Positions 52,582 through 61,332 of a stretch of 64,000 nt of DNA are shown here, piece by piece; position 1 is the first letter of the stretch, and every line of letters begins with the position of its first letter. Source of the stretch: Agromyces sp. CF514 (GTDB taxonomy: Bacteria; Actinomycetota; Actinomycetes; Actinomycetales; Microbacteriaceae). The notes beneath the pieces are model-generated. The model had not been told where the DNA came from and ran no database searches. It saw only the letters and a list, made by a program, of their open reading frames with translations. Location: the NCBI RefSeq assembly GCF_900113185.1, contig NZ_FOZD01000002.1, forward strand, positions 186,001 through 250,000. Reading direction: 5' to 3'. Position numbers and translations under genes: made by a program.

Positions 52582-52861
52582 GGGGGTCCTCTCGGAAACG
52601 TGGGGGGCCTTGGCCACATGCCGCGGGTCGGCAGTCGTTCAGCCTATGAGTCGGCAATGACACCGGATGTCGCGCGCCACCCTCCGAGGCCGCTCTGGCA
52701 GTGCGTCGCGCCCCGCGATCCCAGTGCTGGCGCGGATGAATCGACATCCGCCCCACTTCGGGGGGTCAGGGTGACGGATGTCGCGAACCGGCCGCGTCGC
52801 GCCCGACCGATACGGTCGTCGGGCGGTCAGGTCAACACCGAGAACGTGCCCGTCTGTCCGC
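52582..52861. other. Intergenic region, no gene seen
   Basis: About 280 bp lie between the TM2 gene start and the toxin gene end. Two copies of CGGATGTCGCG (near 52666 and 52776) are present. No coding frame with a ribosome site is visible. Confidence 0.4.
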
Positions 52862-53287
52862 TCACACGACGACGAGCTCGCAGCGGATGCCGGGCGCCGC
52901 AACCAAGCGTGCGTCGCGGGTGACGAGCGTGGCACCGACCTGCTCGGCGAGCGCGACGTACGCGGCGTCGTAGCTCGAGAGGTTCGGGCCGAGTTGCCAT
53001 GCTCGAGCGGCCAGCGTCTCCCACGGCCAGAGCTCGATCGGCAGGTCGAGCAGGTGCGCATGGGCAAGGCTCGCTTCGCCGTCGGAGAGCAGGCCGGCGT
53101 TGCGGCGCCGCCGCAACAGGTTCGCGACCTCGTACGGCAGCAGCGCTGGCGCGAGCATCCGTGCGTTCGCCAGGTGTGCGGCGATCGCCTCGCCCGCGTC
53201 GGACGGATCGATGAGCAGCGACACGACCGCAGACGCGTCGAGCACGACAAGCTGCTCGGGCCTTCGCACGGCCGGGAGCGCGCTCAC
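52862..53287 (-). CDS. PIN-domain toxin, VapC/FitB-like
   Basis: This 141-aa RNase toxin has the four acidic PIN residues: Asp17 in VVLDASAVVSLL, Glu in LLPYEVANLLRR, Asp in LSSYDAAYVALAEQ and Asp in TLVTRDARL. It starts at GTG 53287, overlapping the antitoxin stop (GTGA). VapC-type toxins cut tRNA or rRNA when the antitoxin is lost. Confidence 0.93.
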   Translation of the reverse strand: MSALPAVRRPEQLVVLDASAVVSLLIDPSDAGEAIAAHLANARMLAPALLPYEVANLLRRRRNAGLLSDGEASLAHAHLLDLPIELWPWETLAARAWQLGPNLSSYDAAYVALAEQVGATLVTRDARLVAAPGIRCELVVV

Positions 53288-53517
53288 CGGCGGTCGGCGT
53301 CGAGGTCGGCGATGAGGTCTGCCGGTCCGATCGGCGGATAGTGCGCCGCATCGCGCCGGGCACGCAACACGGCTTCGGCAAGGCTCGGACGCGACGCGAG
53401 CGCCGCCAGCTCGGCGCTCAGGAACTCCTGCAGCGACTGCCCGGCGCGCGCCGCCCGCGCCGCGAGTTCATCGCGCACATCGTCGGGGACCGCTCGTACG
53501 GTGATCGTGACTGGCAT
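53284..53517 (-). CDS. FitA/VapB-like antitoxin
   Basis: This 77-aa protein has an N-terminal ribbon-helix-helix: VTITVRAVPDDVRDELAARA, then GQSLQEFLSAELAALA. The C-terminal Pro/Asp-rich tail (YPPIGPADLIADLDADRR) binds toxin in FitA-type antitoxins. TAGAGT lies 6 nt before the ATG. It should autorepress through the inverted repeat just upstream. Confidence 0.92.
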   Translation of the reverse strand: MPVTITVRAVPDDVRDELAARAARAGQSLQEFLSAELAALASRPSLAEAVLRARRDAAHYPPIGPADLIADLDADRR

Positions 53518-53524
53518 GGCAGCA

Positions 53525-53554
53525 CTCTAGTCGCACTGCATGCAGAATGCATGC
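53525..53554 (-). promoter_or_regulatory. Toxin-antitoxin promoter and operator
   Basis: On the minus strand TAGAGT (53530-53525) is the -10. A perfect inverted repeat GCATGCA-GAA-TGCATGC (53538-53554) sits over the -35 region, fitting a ribbon-helix-helix operator. Confidence 0.7.
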
Positions 53555-53726
53555 GCAGGTCGGGATGTGCCGAACAGGCCCGCGCCGCCCATCACACGTC
53601 GTTCATTCCGGGTTCACCGGCGGGGTGCCGGCCGGTCGGATCGGGTGTCTAGCGTTCGATGCGGTTCCCCCAGTTCTCACGCTCGCTCACAGCCGGGCGG
53701 CTGCCGGGGTGCCCATCGGAGGACAC

Positions 53727-54854
53727 GTGTTCACGAAGAAGACCACCCTGGCGGTGCTCAGCATCACCGCCGCGGCCGTGCTCGGCCTGACCGGCTGCGC
53801 GAGCGGCGCATCGGGCGCGTCGGAAGACGGGGCGACGGATGCCGCGACGGCCACGAGCCTCGCCGCCTTCGGCGACCTGGCGGCGCTCGAGGAGGCCGCG
53901 AAGGCCGAGGGCCAGCTCAACGTCGTCGCGCTGCCGCGCGACTGGGCCAATTACGGCGAGGTGCTCGACGCTTTCGCCGAGAAGTACCCCGAGATCACGA
54001 TCAACGAGGCGTCGCCCGATGCGTCGAGCGCCGAGGAGATCCAGGCCGCCGAGACGAACGCCGGCCTCGACACCGCGCCCGACGTGTTCGACCTCGGCCT
54101 CACGGTCGCCCTGCAGAACACCGACCAGTTCGCGCCCTACCAGGTCGCCACGTGGGATGACATCCCCGACGCTCTCAAGGAGTCGACCGGCCTGTTCGTG
54201 GGCGACTACGGCGGGTACATGTCGATCGGCTACGACTCGTCGAAGTTCGACGAGCCGACCTCGCTCGACGACCTGCTCGGCGCCGACTTCAAGGGTGCCG
54301 TCGCGATCAACGGCGACCCGACGCAGGCGGGTGCGGCGTTCGCCGCCGTCGGCCTCGCGACCGTGCAGTCTGGCGGCACGCTCGACGACTTCACCCCCGG
54401 CATCGACTTCTTCGGCAAGCTCGACGACGCGGGCAACATGCTGAAGGTCGACGTGACCACGGCGACCGTCGCCTCGGGCGAGACGCCCGTCGTCTTCGAC
54501 TGGGACTACCTGAACGCCGCGCACACCGCCGACAACCCGGATTGGAAGACCGTGATCCTCCCGGGCACGGGCTACGCCGGATACTACAACCAGGCCATCA
54601 ACGTCGACGCACCGCACCCCGCGGCCGCGCGCCTCTGGCAGGAGTTCCTCTACAGCGACGAGGCGCAGAACCTCTGGCTGAAGGGCGGCGCCCGCCCCGT
54701 GCGCGCCGACGCCATGGCCGAGGCCGGCACCATCGACACCGAGCTGTTCGACGCGCTGCCCGCGACGCCCGACGAGACCGTCGTGCCGACCGAGGAGCAG
54801 TCGACGAACGCCGGCACGCTCCTCGGCGAGAAGTGGGCCTCGGCGGTCGGTTGA
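53727..54854 (+). CDS. ABC transporter substrate-binding lipoprotein, PotD/AfuA-like
   Basis: GTG 53727 follows CGGAGG. The 375-aa protein has a lipoprotein signal ending LGLTGC with Cys24, and an SBP_bac_8-like fold: AEGQLNVVALPRDWANYGEVL, PDVFDLGLTVALQN and VVFDWDYLNAAH. This sequence style occurs in binding proteins for polyamines, iron or phosphonates. The ligand is unknown. It heads a four-gene import operon. Confidence 0.93.
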   Translation: MFTKKTTLAVLSITAAAVLGLTGCASGASGASEDGATDAATATSLAAFGDLAALEEAAKAEGQLNVVALPRDWANYGEVLDAFAEKYPEITINEASPDASSAEEIQAAETNAGLDTAPDVFDLGLTVALQNTDQFAPYQVATWDDIPDALKESTGLFVGDYGGYMSIGYDSSKFDEPTSLDDLLGADFKGAVAINGDPTQAGAAFAAVGLATVQSGGTLDDFTPGIDFFGKLDDAGNMLKVDVTTATVASGETPVVFDWDYLNAAHTADNPDWKTVILPGTGYAGYYNQAINVDAPHPAAARLWQEFLYSDEAQNLWLKGGARPVRADAMAEAGTIDTELFDALPATPDETVVPTEEQSTNAGTLLGEKWASAVG

Positions 54855-55798
54855 TGACCGTCGCGACCACCGCGACGCCCGCACGGGGTGCGGGGCAGGC
54901 CGACGAGCCTGCCCCGCACCCCGCGGCGTCTCGCCCTAAGACGTCGCGGCGCGCGACATCCGCCCCCTCCTGGTTGGGGCTGGTGCCGTTCGCCGCCTAC
55001 GTGCTGCTGTTCCTCGCGCTGCCGACGTTCCTCGCCGTCGCGAGCGGGTTCTTCGACGACGACGGCGCGTTCACGCTCGCGAACGTCGCCGCGCTCGTCG
55101 ACCCCGTGATCCTCACCACGTTCTGGAACTCGGCCTGGCTGTCGGCGCTCACCGCGGTCGTCGGCGCCGTGCTCGGGGCGTTCGCCTGCTACGCCCTGCT
55201 CGGCCTCGAGGGCAGCCGAATTCGCGGGGCGGTGGATGCCGCGGCCGGCGTGCTCGCGCAGTTCGGCGGCGTCATGCTCGCGTTCGCGTTCATCGCGACG
55301 ATCGGCCTGCAAGGCGTCGTGACGCTGTGGCTGAAGGACTCGCTCGGCGTCGACCTCTATGCCGAGGGCGCGTGGATCTACGCCCTGCCGGGCCTGATCC
55401 TGCCGTACATCTACTTCCAGGTGCCGCTCATGATCATCACGTTCATGCCCGCGATGGCGGCCCTCAAGCCGCAGTGGGCCGAGGCGAACCTCACGCTCGG
55501 CGGTACGCGCGCCGGATTCTGGCGGCACATCGGCGCACCCGTGCTCGCGCCGTCGTTCTTCGCGAGCCTGCTGCTGCTCTTCGCGAACGCGTTCTCGTCG
55601 TATGCGACCGCCGCGGCCCTCGCGAGCCAGGGCTCGCAGATCGTGCCCCTGCAGATCCGCACCGCGCTCACGAGCGAGACGCTGCTCGGCCGCGAGAACC
55701 TCGCGGGCGCCCTCGCGCTCGGCATGGTGCTCGTCATGGCGCTCACGATGTGGGCGTACTCCGCGATCCAGCGCCGCGCGGCGAGGTGGCAGCGATGA
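54854..55798 (+). CDS. ABC transporter permease, PotB-like
   Basis: This 314-aa permease starts one base inside the binding-protein stop (TGATG at 54852). A Pro/Thr-rich cytosolic tail of about 40 residues precedes six helices. Family markers are YIYFQVPLMIITFMPAMAAL and the EAA-type loop AEANLTLGGTRAGFWRHIGAP. The next permease overlaps by ATGA. Confidence 0.93.
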   Translation: MTVATTATPARGAGQADEPAPHPAASRPKTSRRATSAPSWLGLVPFAAYVLLFLALPTFLAVASGFFDDDGAFTLANVAALVDPVILTTFWNSAWLSALTAVVGAVLGAFACYALLGLEGSRIRGAVDAAAGVLAQFGGVMLAFAFIATIGLQGVVTLWLKDSLGVDLYAEGAWIYALPGLILPYIYFQVPLMIITFMPAMAALKPQWAEANLTLGGTRAGFWRHIGAPVLAPSFFASLLLLFANAFSSYATAAALASQGSQIVPLQIRTALTSETLLGRENLAGALALGMVLVMALTMWAYSAIQRRAARWQR

Positions 55799-56721
55799 GC
55801 GCGGCAGGCGCTGCGGGCGGCGCACCCGCCGCCCGCCCGGCCCGCCCTGCGCGCACCGGCGGCGCCTCGCGCCCCGCGTTCGCGCCCTCGCCCGCCGCGC
55901 GAACCGTGATCGGCGTCGTGCTCGTCGCGTTCTTCGCGATCCCGATCGTGTCGATGCTGCTCTACACGCTGCGCGACGCCGACGGCGGCACGACCCTCGC
56001 GAACTGGGCGGCCCTCGTCGACCCCGCGAACGCCGGCCGCTACCGCCCGATCTGGATCGGCCTCGGCAACTCGCTCGTGCTCGCCCTCGTGACGGTCGCG
56101 ATCGTGCTCGTGCTGCTCGCGCCCACGATGGTGCTCGTGGGGCTCAAGTTCCCGAAGCTGCGCCGCCCGTTCGAGTTCGTCGTGCTGCTGCCGATCACGA
56201 TCCCCGCGATCGTGCTCGTCGTGGGCCTCGCGCCCGTGTACCTCGTGATCGGCCGCACGTTCGGCACCGGCATCTGGGCGCTCGCCTTCGCGTACGGGGT
56301 CACCGTGCTGCCGTTCGCGTACCGCGCGATCCAGTCGTCGATCGACGCCGTTGACCTCGCCACGCTCTCCGAGGCGGCCCGTTCGCTCGGCGCGAGCTGG
56401 CTGCAGGTGCTCTGGCGGGTGCTGGCGCCGAACCTGCGCCCGGGGCTCGTCGCGGCATCCCTCATCTCGATCGCCGTGGTGCTGGGGGAGTTCACGATCG
56501 CCTCGCTGCTGGGGCGGCAGAACCTGCAGACCGCGCTCGTCGTGGTGGGCAAGCAGGACCCGTACGCCGCCGTCATCCTCTCGCTCTGCTCGCTCGCGTT
56601 CGCGTTCCTGCTGCTCGTCGTCATCGGCCGGGCCGGCTCCCGGCGCCCCCGACCAGCGCCCCGCACCTCGGCCCAGCGCGCCCGCTCAGCCTCGCGCACC
56701 TCTCGAAAGGCCCGCCCATGA
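55795..56721 (+). CDS. ABC transporter permease, PotC-like
   Basis: This 308-aa permease has six helices and the EAA-type loop LSEAARSLGASWLQVLWRVLAP, with ISIAVVLGEFTIASLLGRQN after it. Its Arg/Pro-rich termini are unusually long. Its start overlaps the previous gene and its stop overlaps the ATPase start (ATGA at 56718). Confidence 0.93.
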   Translation: MSAAGAAGGAPAARPARPARTGGASRPAFAPSPAARTVIGVVLVAFFAIPIVSMLLYTLRDADGGTTLANWAALVDPANAGRYRPIWIGLGNSLVLALVTVAIVLVLLAPTMVLVGLKFPKLRRPFEFVVLLPITIPAIVLVVGLAPVYLVIGRTFGTGIWALAFAYGVTVLPFAYRAIQSSIDAVDLATLSEAARSLGASWLQVLWRVLAPNLRPGLVAASLISIAVVLGEFTIASLLGRQNLQTALVVVGKQDPYAAVILSLCSLAFAFLLLVVIGRAGSRRPRPAPRTSAQRARSASRTSRKARP

Positions 56722-57797
56722 CCGATTCCGCCTTCATCGCCACTGCCGACAACGCGGTGCTCGCCGCCCGCGGCGACGGAACCCCCGTCGCGTTCGAGGG
56801 CGTCGTGAAGGAGTACGGCGCGACGCGCGTGCTGCACGGCGTCGACCTCGCGATCGAGCCGGGGGAGTTCGTGTCGCTGCTCGGCCCGTCGGGCTGCGGC
56901 AAGACGACCGCGCTGCGCGTGCTCGCGGGCCTCGAACGCGCCGACGGCGGCGTCGTACGCATCGGCGGGGCGGATGTCTCGGCCGTGCCGACCAACAAGC
57001 GCGACCTCGGCATGGTGTTCCAGGCGTACTCGCTCTTCCCACACCTCGACGTCGCCGCGAACACCGCGTTCGGCCTGCGCATGCGCAAGGTCTCGAAGGC
57101 GGATGCCGCGGATCGCGTCGCCGACGCCCTCGACCTCGTCGGGCTCGGCCACCTCGCCGCCCGGTTCCCGCATGAGCTCTCGGGCGGGCAGCAGCAGCGC
57201 GTGGCGCTCGCCCGCGCCCTCGTCACGGAGCCGCGCGTGCTGCTGCTCGACGAGCCGCTCTCGGCGCTCGACGCGAAGGTGCGCGTGAGCCTGCGCGACG
57301 AGATCCGCCGCATCCAGCTGCGCCTCGGCATCACGACCGTGTTCGTCACGCACGACCAGGAGGAGGCGCTCGCCGTCTCCGACCGCATCGCCGTGATGAA
57401 CGCGGGCCGCATCGACCAGGTCGGCACCCCCGAGGAGCTCTACCTGCGCCCCGCGACCGCCCACGTCGCCGAGTTCGTCGGCCTCTCGAGCGTCGTGCCC
57501 GCCGTCATCATCGGCGGACGAGCCGAGGTGCTCGGGATGTCGCTGCCCACCCTCGGCGCCCACCCCGACGGTCCCGCCCAGGTGTTCGTGCGCCCCGAGA
57601 ACGTGCGCCTCGGCGGCCCCATCGCCGCCGTCGTGCAGGAGAGCACGTTCCTCGGCAGCCTCCGCCGCACCCTGCTGCGGACTGATGGGGGAGAGTTGCT
57701 GCGCATGCAGCATCCCGTGGGCGAGCGCGTTGAGTTCGGCGAGCGGGTCGGGGTGGCGATCGAAGGGGTGCCGGTAGCGGTTCGGGAGGTCGGGTAG
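56718..57797 (+). CDS. ABC transporter ATPase, PotA-like
   Basis: This 359-aa ATPase has Walker A GPSGCGKTT, Q-loop MVFQAYSLFPHL, signature ELSGGQQQRVALARAL, Walker B VLLLDEPLSALDAK and a C-terminal TOBE domain (about 280-359, FVRPENVRLGG). It powers uptake by the preceding permease pair. Family members serve polyamine, iron or sulphate import. It is the last typical host-composition gene before the lower-GC island. Confidence 0.95.
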   Translation: MTDSAFIATADNAVLAARGDGTPVAFEGVVKEYGATRVLHGVDLAIEPGEFVSLLGPSGCGKTTALRVLAGLERADGGVVRIGGADVSAVPTNKRDLGMVFQAYSLFPHLDVAANTAFGLRMRKVSKADAADRVADALDLVGLGHLAARFPHELSGGQQQRVALARALVTEPRVLLLDEPLSALDAKVRVSLRDEIRRIQLRLGITTVFVTHDQEEALAVSDRIAVMNAGRIDQVGTPEELYLRPATAHVAEFVGLSSVVPAVIIGGRAEVLGMSLPTLGAHPDGPAQVFVRPENVRLGGPIAAVVQESTFLGSLRRTLLRTDGGELLRMQHPVGERVEFGERVGVAIEGVPVAVREVG

Positions 57798-57963
57798 GGG
57801 CGCGCCTGCGCCGCGAGTGGCGGGTGCGGAAGCTGTCGCGAGCCCGATGGCGATGACCTCATGGCCGACGTCAGGGTTGCGTGGCATGTCGAGTTTTCCG
57901 GCACGGCGTCGTTGCATTCGGCTCGATTGGAACAAACACGAGGAGGTGCCAAGTTGAGGCGCC

Positions 57964-60414
57964 GTGGTGCAGGATCTTCCTGTGAAGACTGAAGTCCGTT
58001 CGCCCATGGAGGTGTTCCACCTTCCCCAGCATCTCGTCATCCCCCTCTTTCAACGGCCGTACGTTTGGGATGAGGCGGATCAGTGGGCGCCGCTCTGGCA
58101 GGACGTTCGACGTCTGACCGAACTCAGGCTGCGCGAGGTTTTCGCCAACCCGACCCACTTCCTGGGGGCTGTGGTTGTGCAGGCCCATGAGATTCAACAA
58201 GGGCACATTCCAGCCAGCAACATCATCGACGGTCAACAGAGATTGACTACGCTGCAACTCCTCATGGATGCGACCGCCGCCGTGCTCGACGAGGCCGGGC
58301 TGGATGCGCTTGTCGGTCAACTTGAGGCGCTGACTCACAACCAGGCGAACTTTGTTGTTCCGGGCGAGAGCCGCTTGAAACTACGCCACACGAATCGTGA
58401 TCAAGCGGCATTCGCTGAGGTGATGAGCACCGAGCCGCCCATCGATCACTCCACTCTGAAGCACTCAGGCTCGCTGATTGTTCGTGCGCACAAATACTTC
58501 ATGGCCGCCGTAGCAGAGTGGCTTGGCGAGCCGGAGACAGAAGGTTTCGCATCGCGAGCTGACGCTCTTGTCATTGTCCTTACGCGAGGACTCCAGCTCG
58601 TAAAGATCGACCTCACCGCGGAGGAGAACTCGCAGGAGATTTTTGAAACCCTCAACGCAAGAGGTACTCCGCTGACTGCCGCTGACCTCATCAAGAATTT
58701 CGTGTTCCAGCGGCTAGCTGCCGAAGGGGTCGACACCAAACGTGCCTACGCCGACGATTGGCCGTTCGACACCAAGTTTTGGGAATCTGAGATTAGTGTG
58801 GGTCGCTATCTCGTTAGCCGCAGTTCGTTGTTTCTCAACCAATGGCTGGTTGCGCGAACGGGAGAGGAGATCGGTCCACAATCGACATTTACGCGGTTCA
58901 AGTCGTACGTGGAGCACGACGGCGGCCAGCGGATGAGCGAACTCTTGCCCGTCATCAAGGAACAAGCTGATCTCTACGAGGCGTGGACCGACGCCGCTGG
59001 AGATTCGAACCGGCAGTTGACGCCCGTCGAGATGGCCGTTTATCGGATGCAGGCGAACGGCATAGAGATCCTGAAGCCGATGCTGATCTGGCTCCATACG
59101 CCCGAAAGGAACCTTTCGGCTACCGTCATCAACGACGTCGTGGGCGCGGCGGAGAGCTGGGTTGTGCGCCGCCAGATGCTCCGTCTCACAGGTTCAGACC
59201 TTGGCCGCATTGTGGCGGATATTATCCGGGTGAACAACGAAGCTGACCCGGCAGAGCTCGCCGAGCGAGTCCGCGTCCACCTTTCTCGGCTGAACGTATC
59301 GAGCACGTATTGGCCTGGAGATGACGAGGTCCGTTCTGCGCTTTCCGTTGAAGCGGTGTATCGCCGGTTCAAGCGAGGTCGTCTGCGCATGATGCTCGAA
59401 GCTATCGAGGACGGGTACCGATCCCACACACAGCAACCTCAGGTGTCTCGTCGCGGGTATCCGATTGAGCACGTTCTTCCTCAGAAATGGGAAACGAGCT
59501 GGCCTGCCAACGGGCTTGAGGCTGAACAGGAGCGCGCTGCTCACATTCATCGGCTCGGTAACCTCACTCTCCTCTCGGCGCAGTTGAACTCCAAGGTGTC
59601 CAATGGGCCATGGGGGGACAAACGGGAAGCGTTCCGTGAGCACGACACGATGCTGTTGACGAGTCGGCTCCTCACCACAACTGCGGGTGGCGATTGGGAC
59701 GAGGACGCGATTGACGCGCGAACACAGGTCATGATCGAAGAACTGTTGCGCATATGGCCGGTACCCGTCGGGCATGTCGGCGAGGTTGTGGACCCCATCG
59801 CCAAGGAGGCCGACACGACCGATCTCAAGGACCTCCTCGTCGCAGGGGTCCTGGCGCCCGGCACAAGGCTGGCGCCACGGCCAGGCGCGTATGCGGAAAC
59901 TGAGGCAGTGCTTCGTAGCGACGGTTCGCTCGAAGTCGATGGCAAGAAGTTCGACACGCCATCCGGTGCTGCGAAGCACGTGCGAGGGGGCGCAACCAAC
60001 GGGTGGTATTTCTGGCGGCTAGCCGACGGACGAACGTTGCAGGATATTCGCGCCACGCATCGAGGTAGACCGGATGCGTCGAGCGGCGCGTCCTTCGATT
60101 GGTCGCCGTTGCATGAAATCCTCGAATCGCTACCCGCGGGTCGCTGGACCTCCTACGGCAACCTTGCTGACGTCATAGGAACTGCAGCACAGCCGCTCGG
60201 GGCTCACATCTCGAGTTGCAGGCAATGCACCAACGCGCATCGAGTGCTCAAGGGCGATGGTGCGGTTGCTGCCAAGTTTGCGTGGAGTGATCCTCGAGAC
60301 ACCCGTAGCCCAGTGGACTTGCTTCTCAGTGAGGGTGTTCGAGTCGTCGGGGGCAAGGCTGCACCTGGCCAAATGTTGGGTAGCGACGAACTCGCTGCGC
60401 TAATGGTTAAGTAG
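57964..60414 (+). CDS. GmrSD-like DUF262-DUF1524 protein with additional RAMA-like and alkyltransferase-like domains
   Basis: This protein of about 816 aa is laid out as follows. The N-terminal DUF262 domain has VIPLFQRPYVWDE (25-37) and NIIDGQQRLTTLQ (87-98), the ParB-like nucleotide-using part of GmrS. A helical middle follows. DUF1524 has YPIEHVLPQKWETSW (from about 499) and HRLGNLTLLS, an HNH-type nuclease centre. A RAMA/DUF4357-like module spans about 623-700 (SLEVDGKKFDTPSGAAKHVRG split, NGWYFWRL). A C-terminal MGMT-type DNA-binding domain spans about 710-816 (LPAGRWTSYGNLADVIGT, QCTNAHRVLKGDG). The reactive Cys of PCHRV is Ala758 here, as if an alkyltransferase-like reader. GC is lower than neighbours. 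The start is uncertain (57964/57967/57979). Confidence 0.85.
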   Translation: MVQDLPVKTEVRSPMEVFHLPQHLVIPLFQRPYVWDEADQWAPLWQDVRRLTELRLREVFANPTHFLGAVVVQAHEIQQGHIPASNIIDGQQRLTTLQLLMDATAAVLDEAGLDALVGQLEALTHNQANFVVPGESRLKLRHTNRDQAAFAEVMSTEPPIDHSTLKHSGSLIVRAHKYFMAAVAEWLGEPETEGFASRADALVIVLTRGLQLVKIDLTAEENSQEIFETLNARGTPLTAADLIKNFVFQRLAAEGVDTKRAYADDWPFDTKFWESEISVGRYLVSRSSLFLNQWLVARTGEEIGPQSTFTRFKSYVEHDGGQRMSELLPVIKEQADLYEAWTDAAGDSNRQLTPVEMAVYRMQANGIEILKPMLIWLHTPERNLSATVINDVVGAAESWVVRRQMLRLTGSDLGRIVADIIRVNNEADPAELAERVRVHLSRLNVSSTYWPGDDEVRSALSVEAVYRRFKRGRLRMMLEAIEDGYRSHTQQPQVSRRGYPIEHVLPQKWETSWPANGLEAEQERAAHIHRLGNLTLLSAQLNSKVSNGPWGDKREAFREHDTMLLTSRLLTTTAGGDWDEDAIDARTQVMIEELLRIWPVPVGHVGEVVDPIAKEADTTDLKDLLVAGVLAPGTRLAPRPGAYAETEAVLRSDGSLEVDGKKFDTPSGAAKHVRGGATNGWYFWRLADGRTLQDIRATHRGRPDASSGASFDWSPLHEILESLPAGRWTSYGNLADVIGTAAQPLGAHISSCRQCTNAHRVLKGDGAVAAKFAWSDPRDTRSPVDLLLSEGVRVVGGKAAPGQMLGSDELAALMVK

Positions 60415-60455
60415 CGCCTCGACTTCCCCCCCCGAACATTCGGGAACGCCCACGC

Positions 60456-61262
60456 CTACGAGGATGGGCCGCTGAGCAGGGTCGCGAGCGGCATCCATGA
60501 AGCGACCACCAGCCCGAGGAGGAGTGCCGCGATCCAGAGCCGACGACGGAGCCGCGCCTGCCCGACCGCGGCGCGCAACGCGTCGAACGCGGCGAGATCG
60601 ACGGGCTCGAGCACGGGTGCGTCGTGCCAGGTCTCGGGGCGAGCCGCGGCATCTGTCATCGCATCAATCTCAGATGGCGTGAGCACGACCGGGCCCGTGG
60701 TGAGCCGATCCACGAGCTGCGACTCGGCGAGTACGCACACGGTCGCCGGCTGCTCGCGGATCGTCAGACGCCGCGCCGCGACGATGACGATCATTGGCAT
60801 GACCGCCACCGGAGTTCCCGTCGCCGCGGAGAGGCGCTGCGCAGCCCGCTTCGCCTCGAACTCGGCGTTGCGCAGGTGGTCGGTGCGCTGCCCGTTCACG
60901 AGCAGGCGCTTGGCGCCGACCCACACCTCCTTGCCCTCGTGGTGCTTGGTGTTCATCGTGAAGACGCCTGACGGACCGATCACCACATGATCGATGTCGC
61001 TCGTGCCCTTGCCGACAGGCACCGCGTGCAGCACGCGCCAAGACGGACCGAGCCGTTCGAGACGTCGGGCGACTTCGAGCTCGCCGATCGCCCCCAGGTA
61101 CCACGACTGCGACTCGCTCGACAGCGGCGATCGGCCGAACGCCCGGGCGAGTGTCGAGCGCAGCGGCACGAGCGTCTGCTCGCGCAGGCATTCCGCGATG
61201 ACGGATGCCGCGGCCGGGCGATCCGCCAAGGAGACCGCGTTCGTTTGGCTCGAGTCGTTCAC
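60456..61262 (-). CDS. NERD-domain protein with C-terminal membrane helix
   Basis: This protein of about 268 aa has a NERD nuclease-related core: WYLGAIGELEVARRLERLG, GTSDIDHVVIGPSGVFTMNTKHH-type (split), EVWVGAKRLLVNGQ and a C-terminal helix ALLLGLVVASWMPLATLL. The E...D...K pattern of restriction-like nucleases is present (GELEVAR, DIDHVVI, NTKHH). NERD proteins occur in DNA processing and defence contexts. The start is unclear: GTG 61262 is used, TTG 61286 is possible, and neither has a good ribosome site. It is convergent with the DUF262 gene. Confidence 0.8.
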   Translation of the reverse strand: MNDSSQTNAVSLADRPAAASVIAECLREQTLVPLRSTLARAFGRSPLSSESQSWYLGAIGELEVARRLERLGPSWRVLHAVPVGKGTSDIDHVVIGPSGVFTMNTKHHEGKEVWVGAKRLLVNGQRTDHLRNAEFEAKRAAQRLSAATGTPVAVMPMIVIVAARRLTIREQPATVCVLAESQLVDRLTTGPVVLTPSEIDAMTDAAARPETWHDAPVLEPVDLAAFDALRAAVGQARLRRRLWIAALLLGLVVASWMPLATLLSGPSS

Positions 61263-61332
61263 GTTCGGGTTAGGGGTTGCGTTCAAATCGCTGGTCTCAG
61301 AGACCTCAGTGATCTGCGGCCGCTTGCACTGT

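Noticed and set aside
53727..57797. Calling the ABC importer a spermidine/putrescine system
   Set aside because: Architecture is PotABCD-like, but iron and phosphonate importers share it and no diagnostic ligand residues were recognised.
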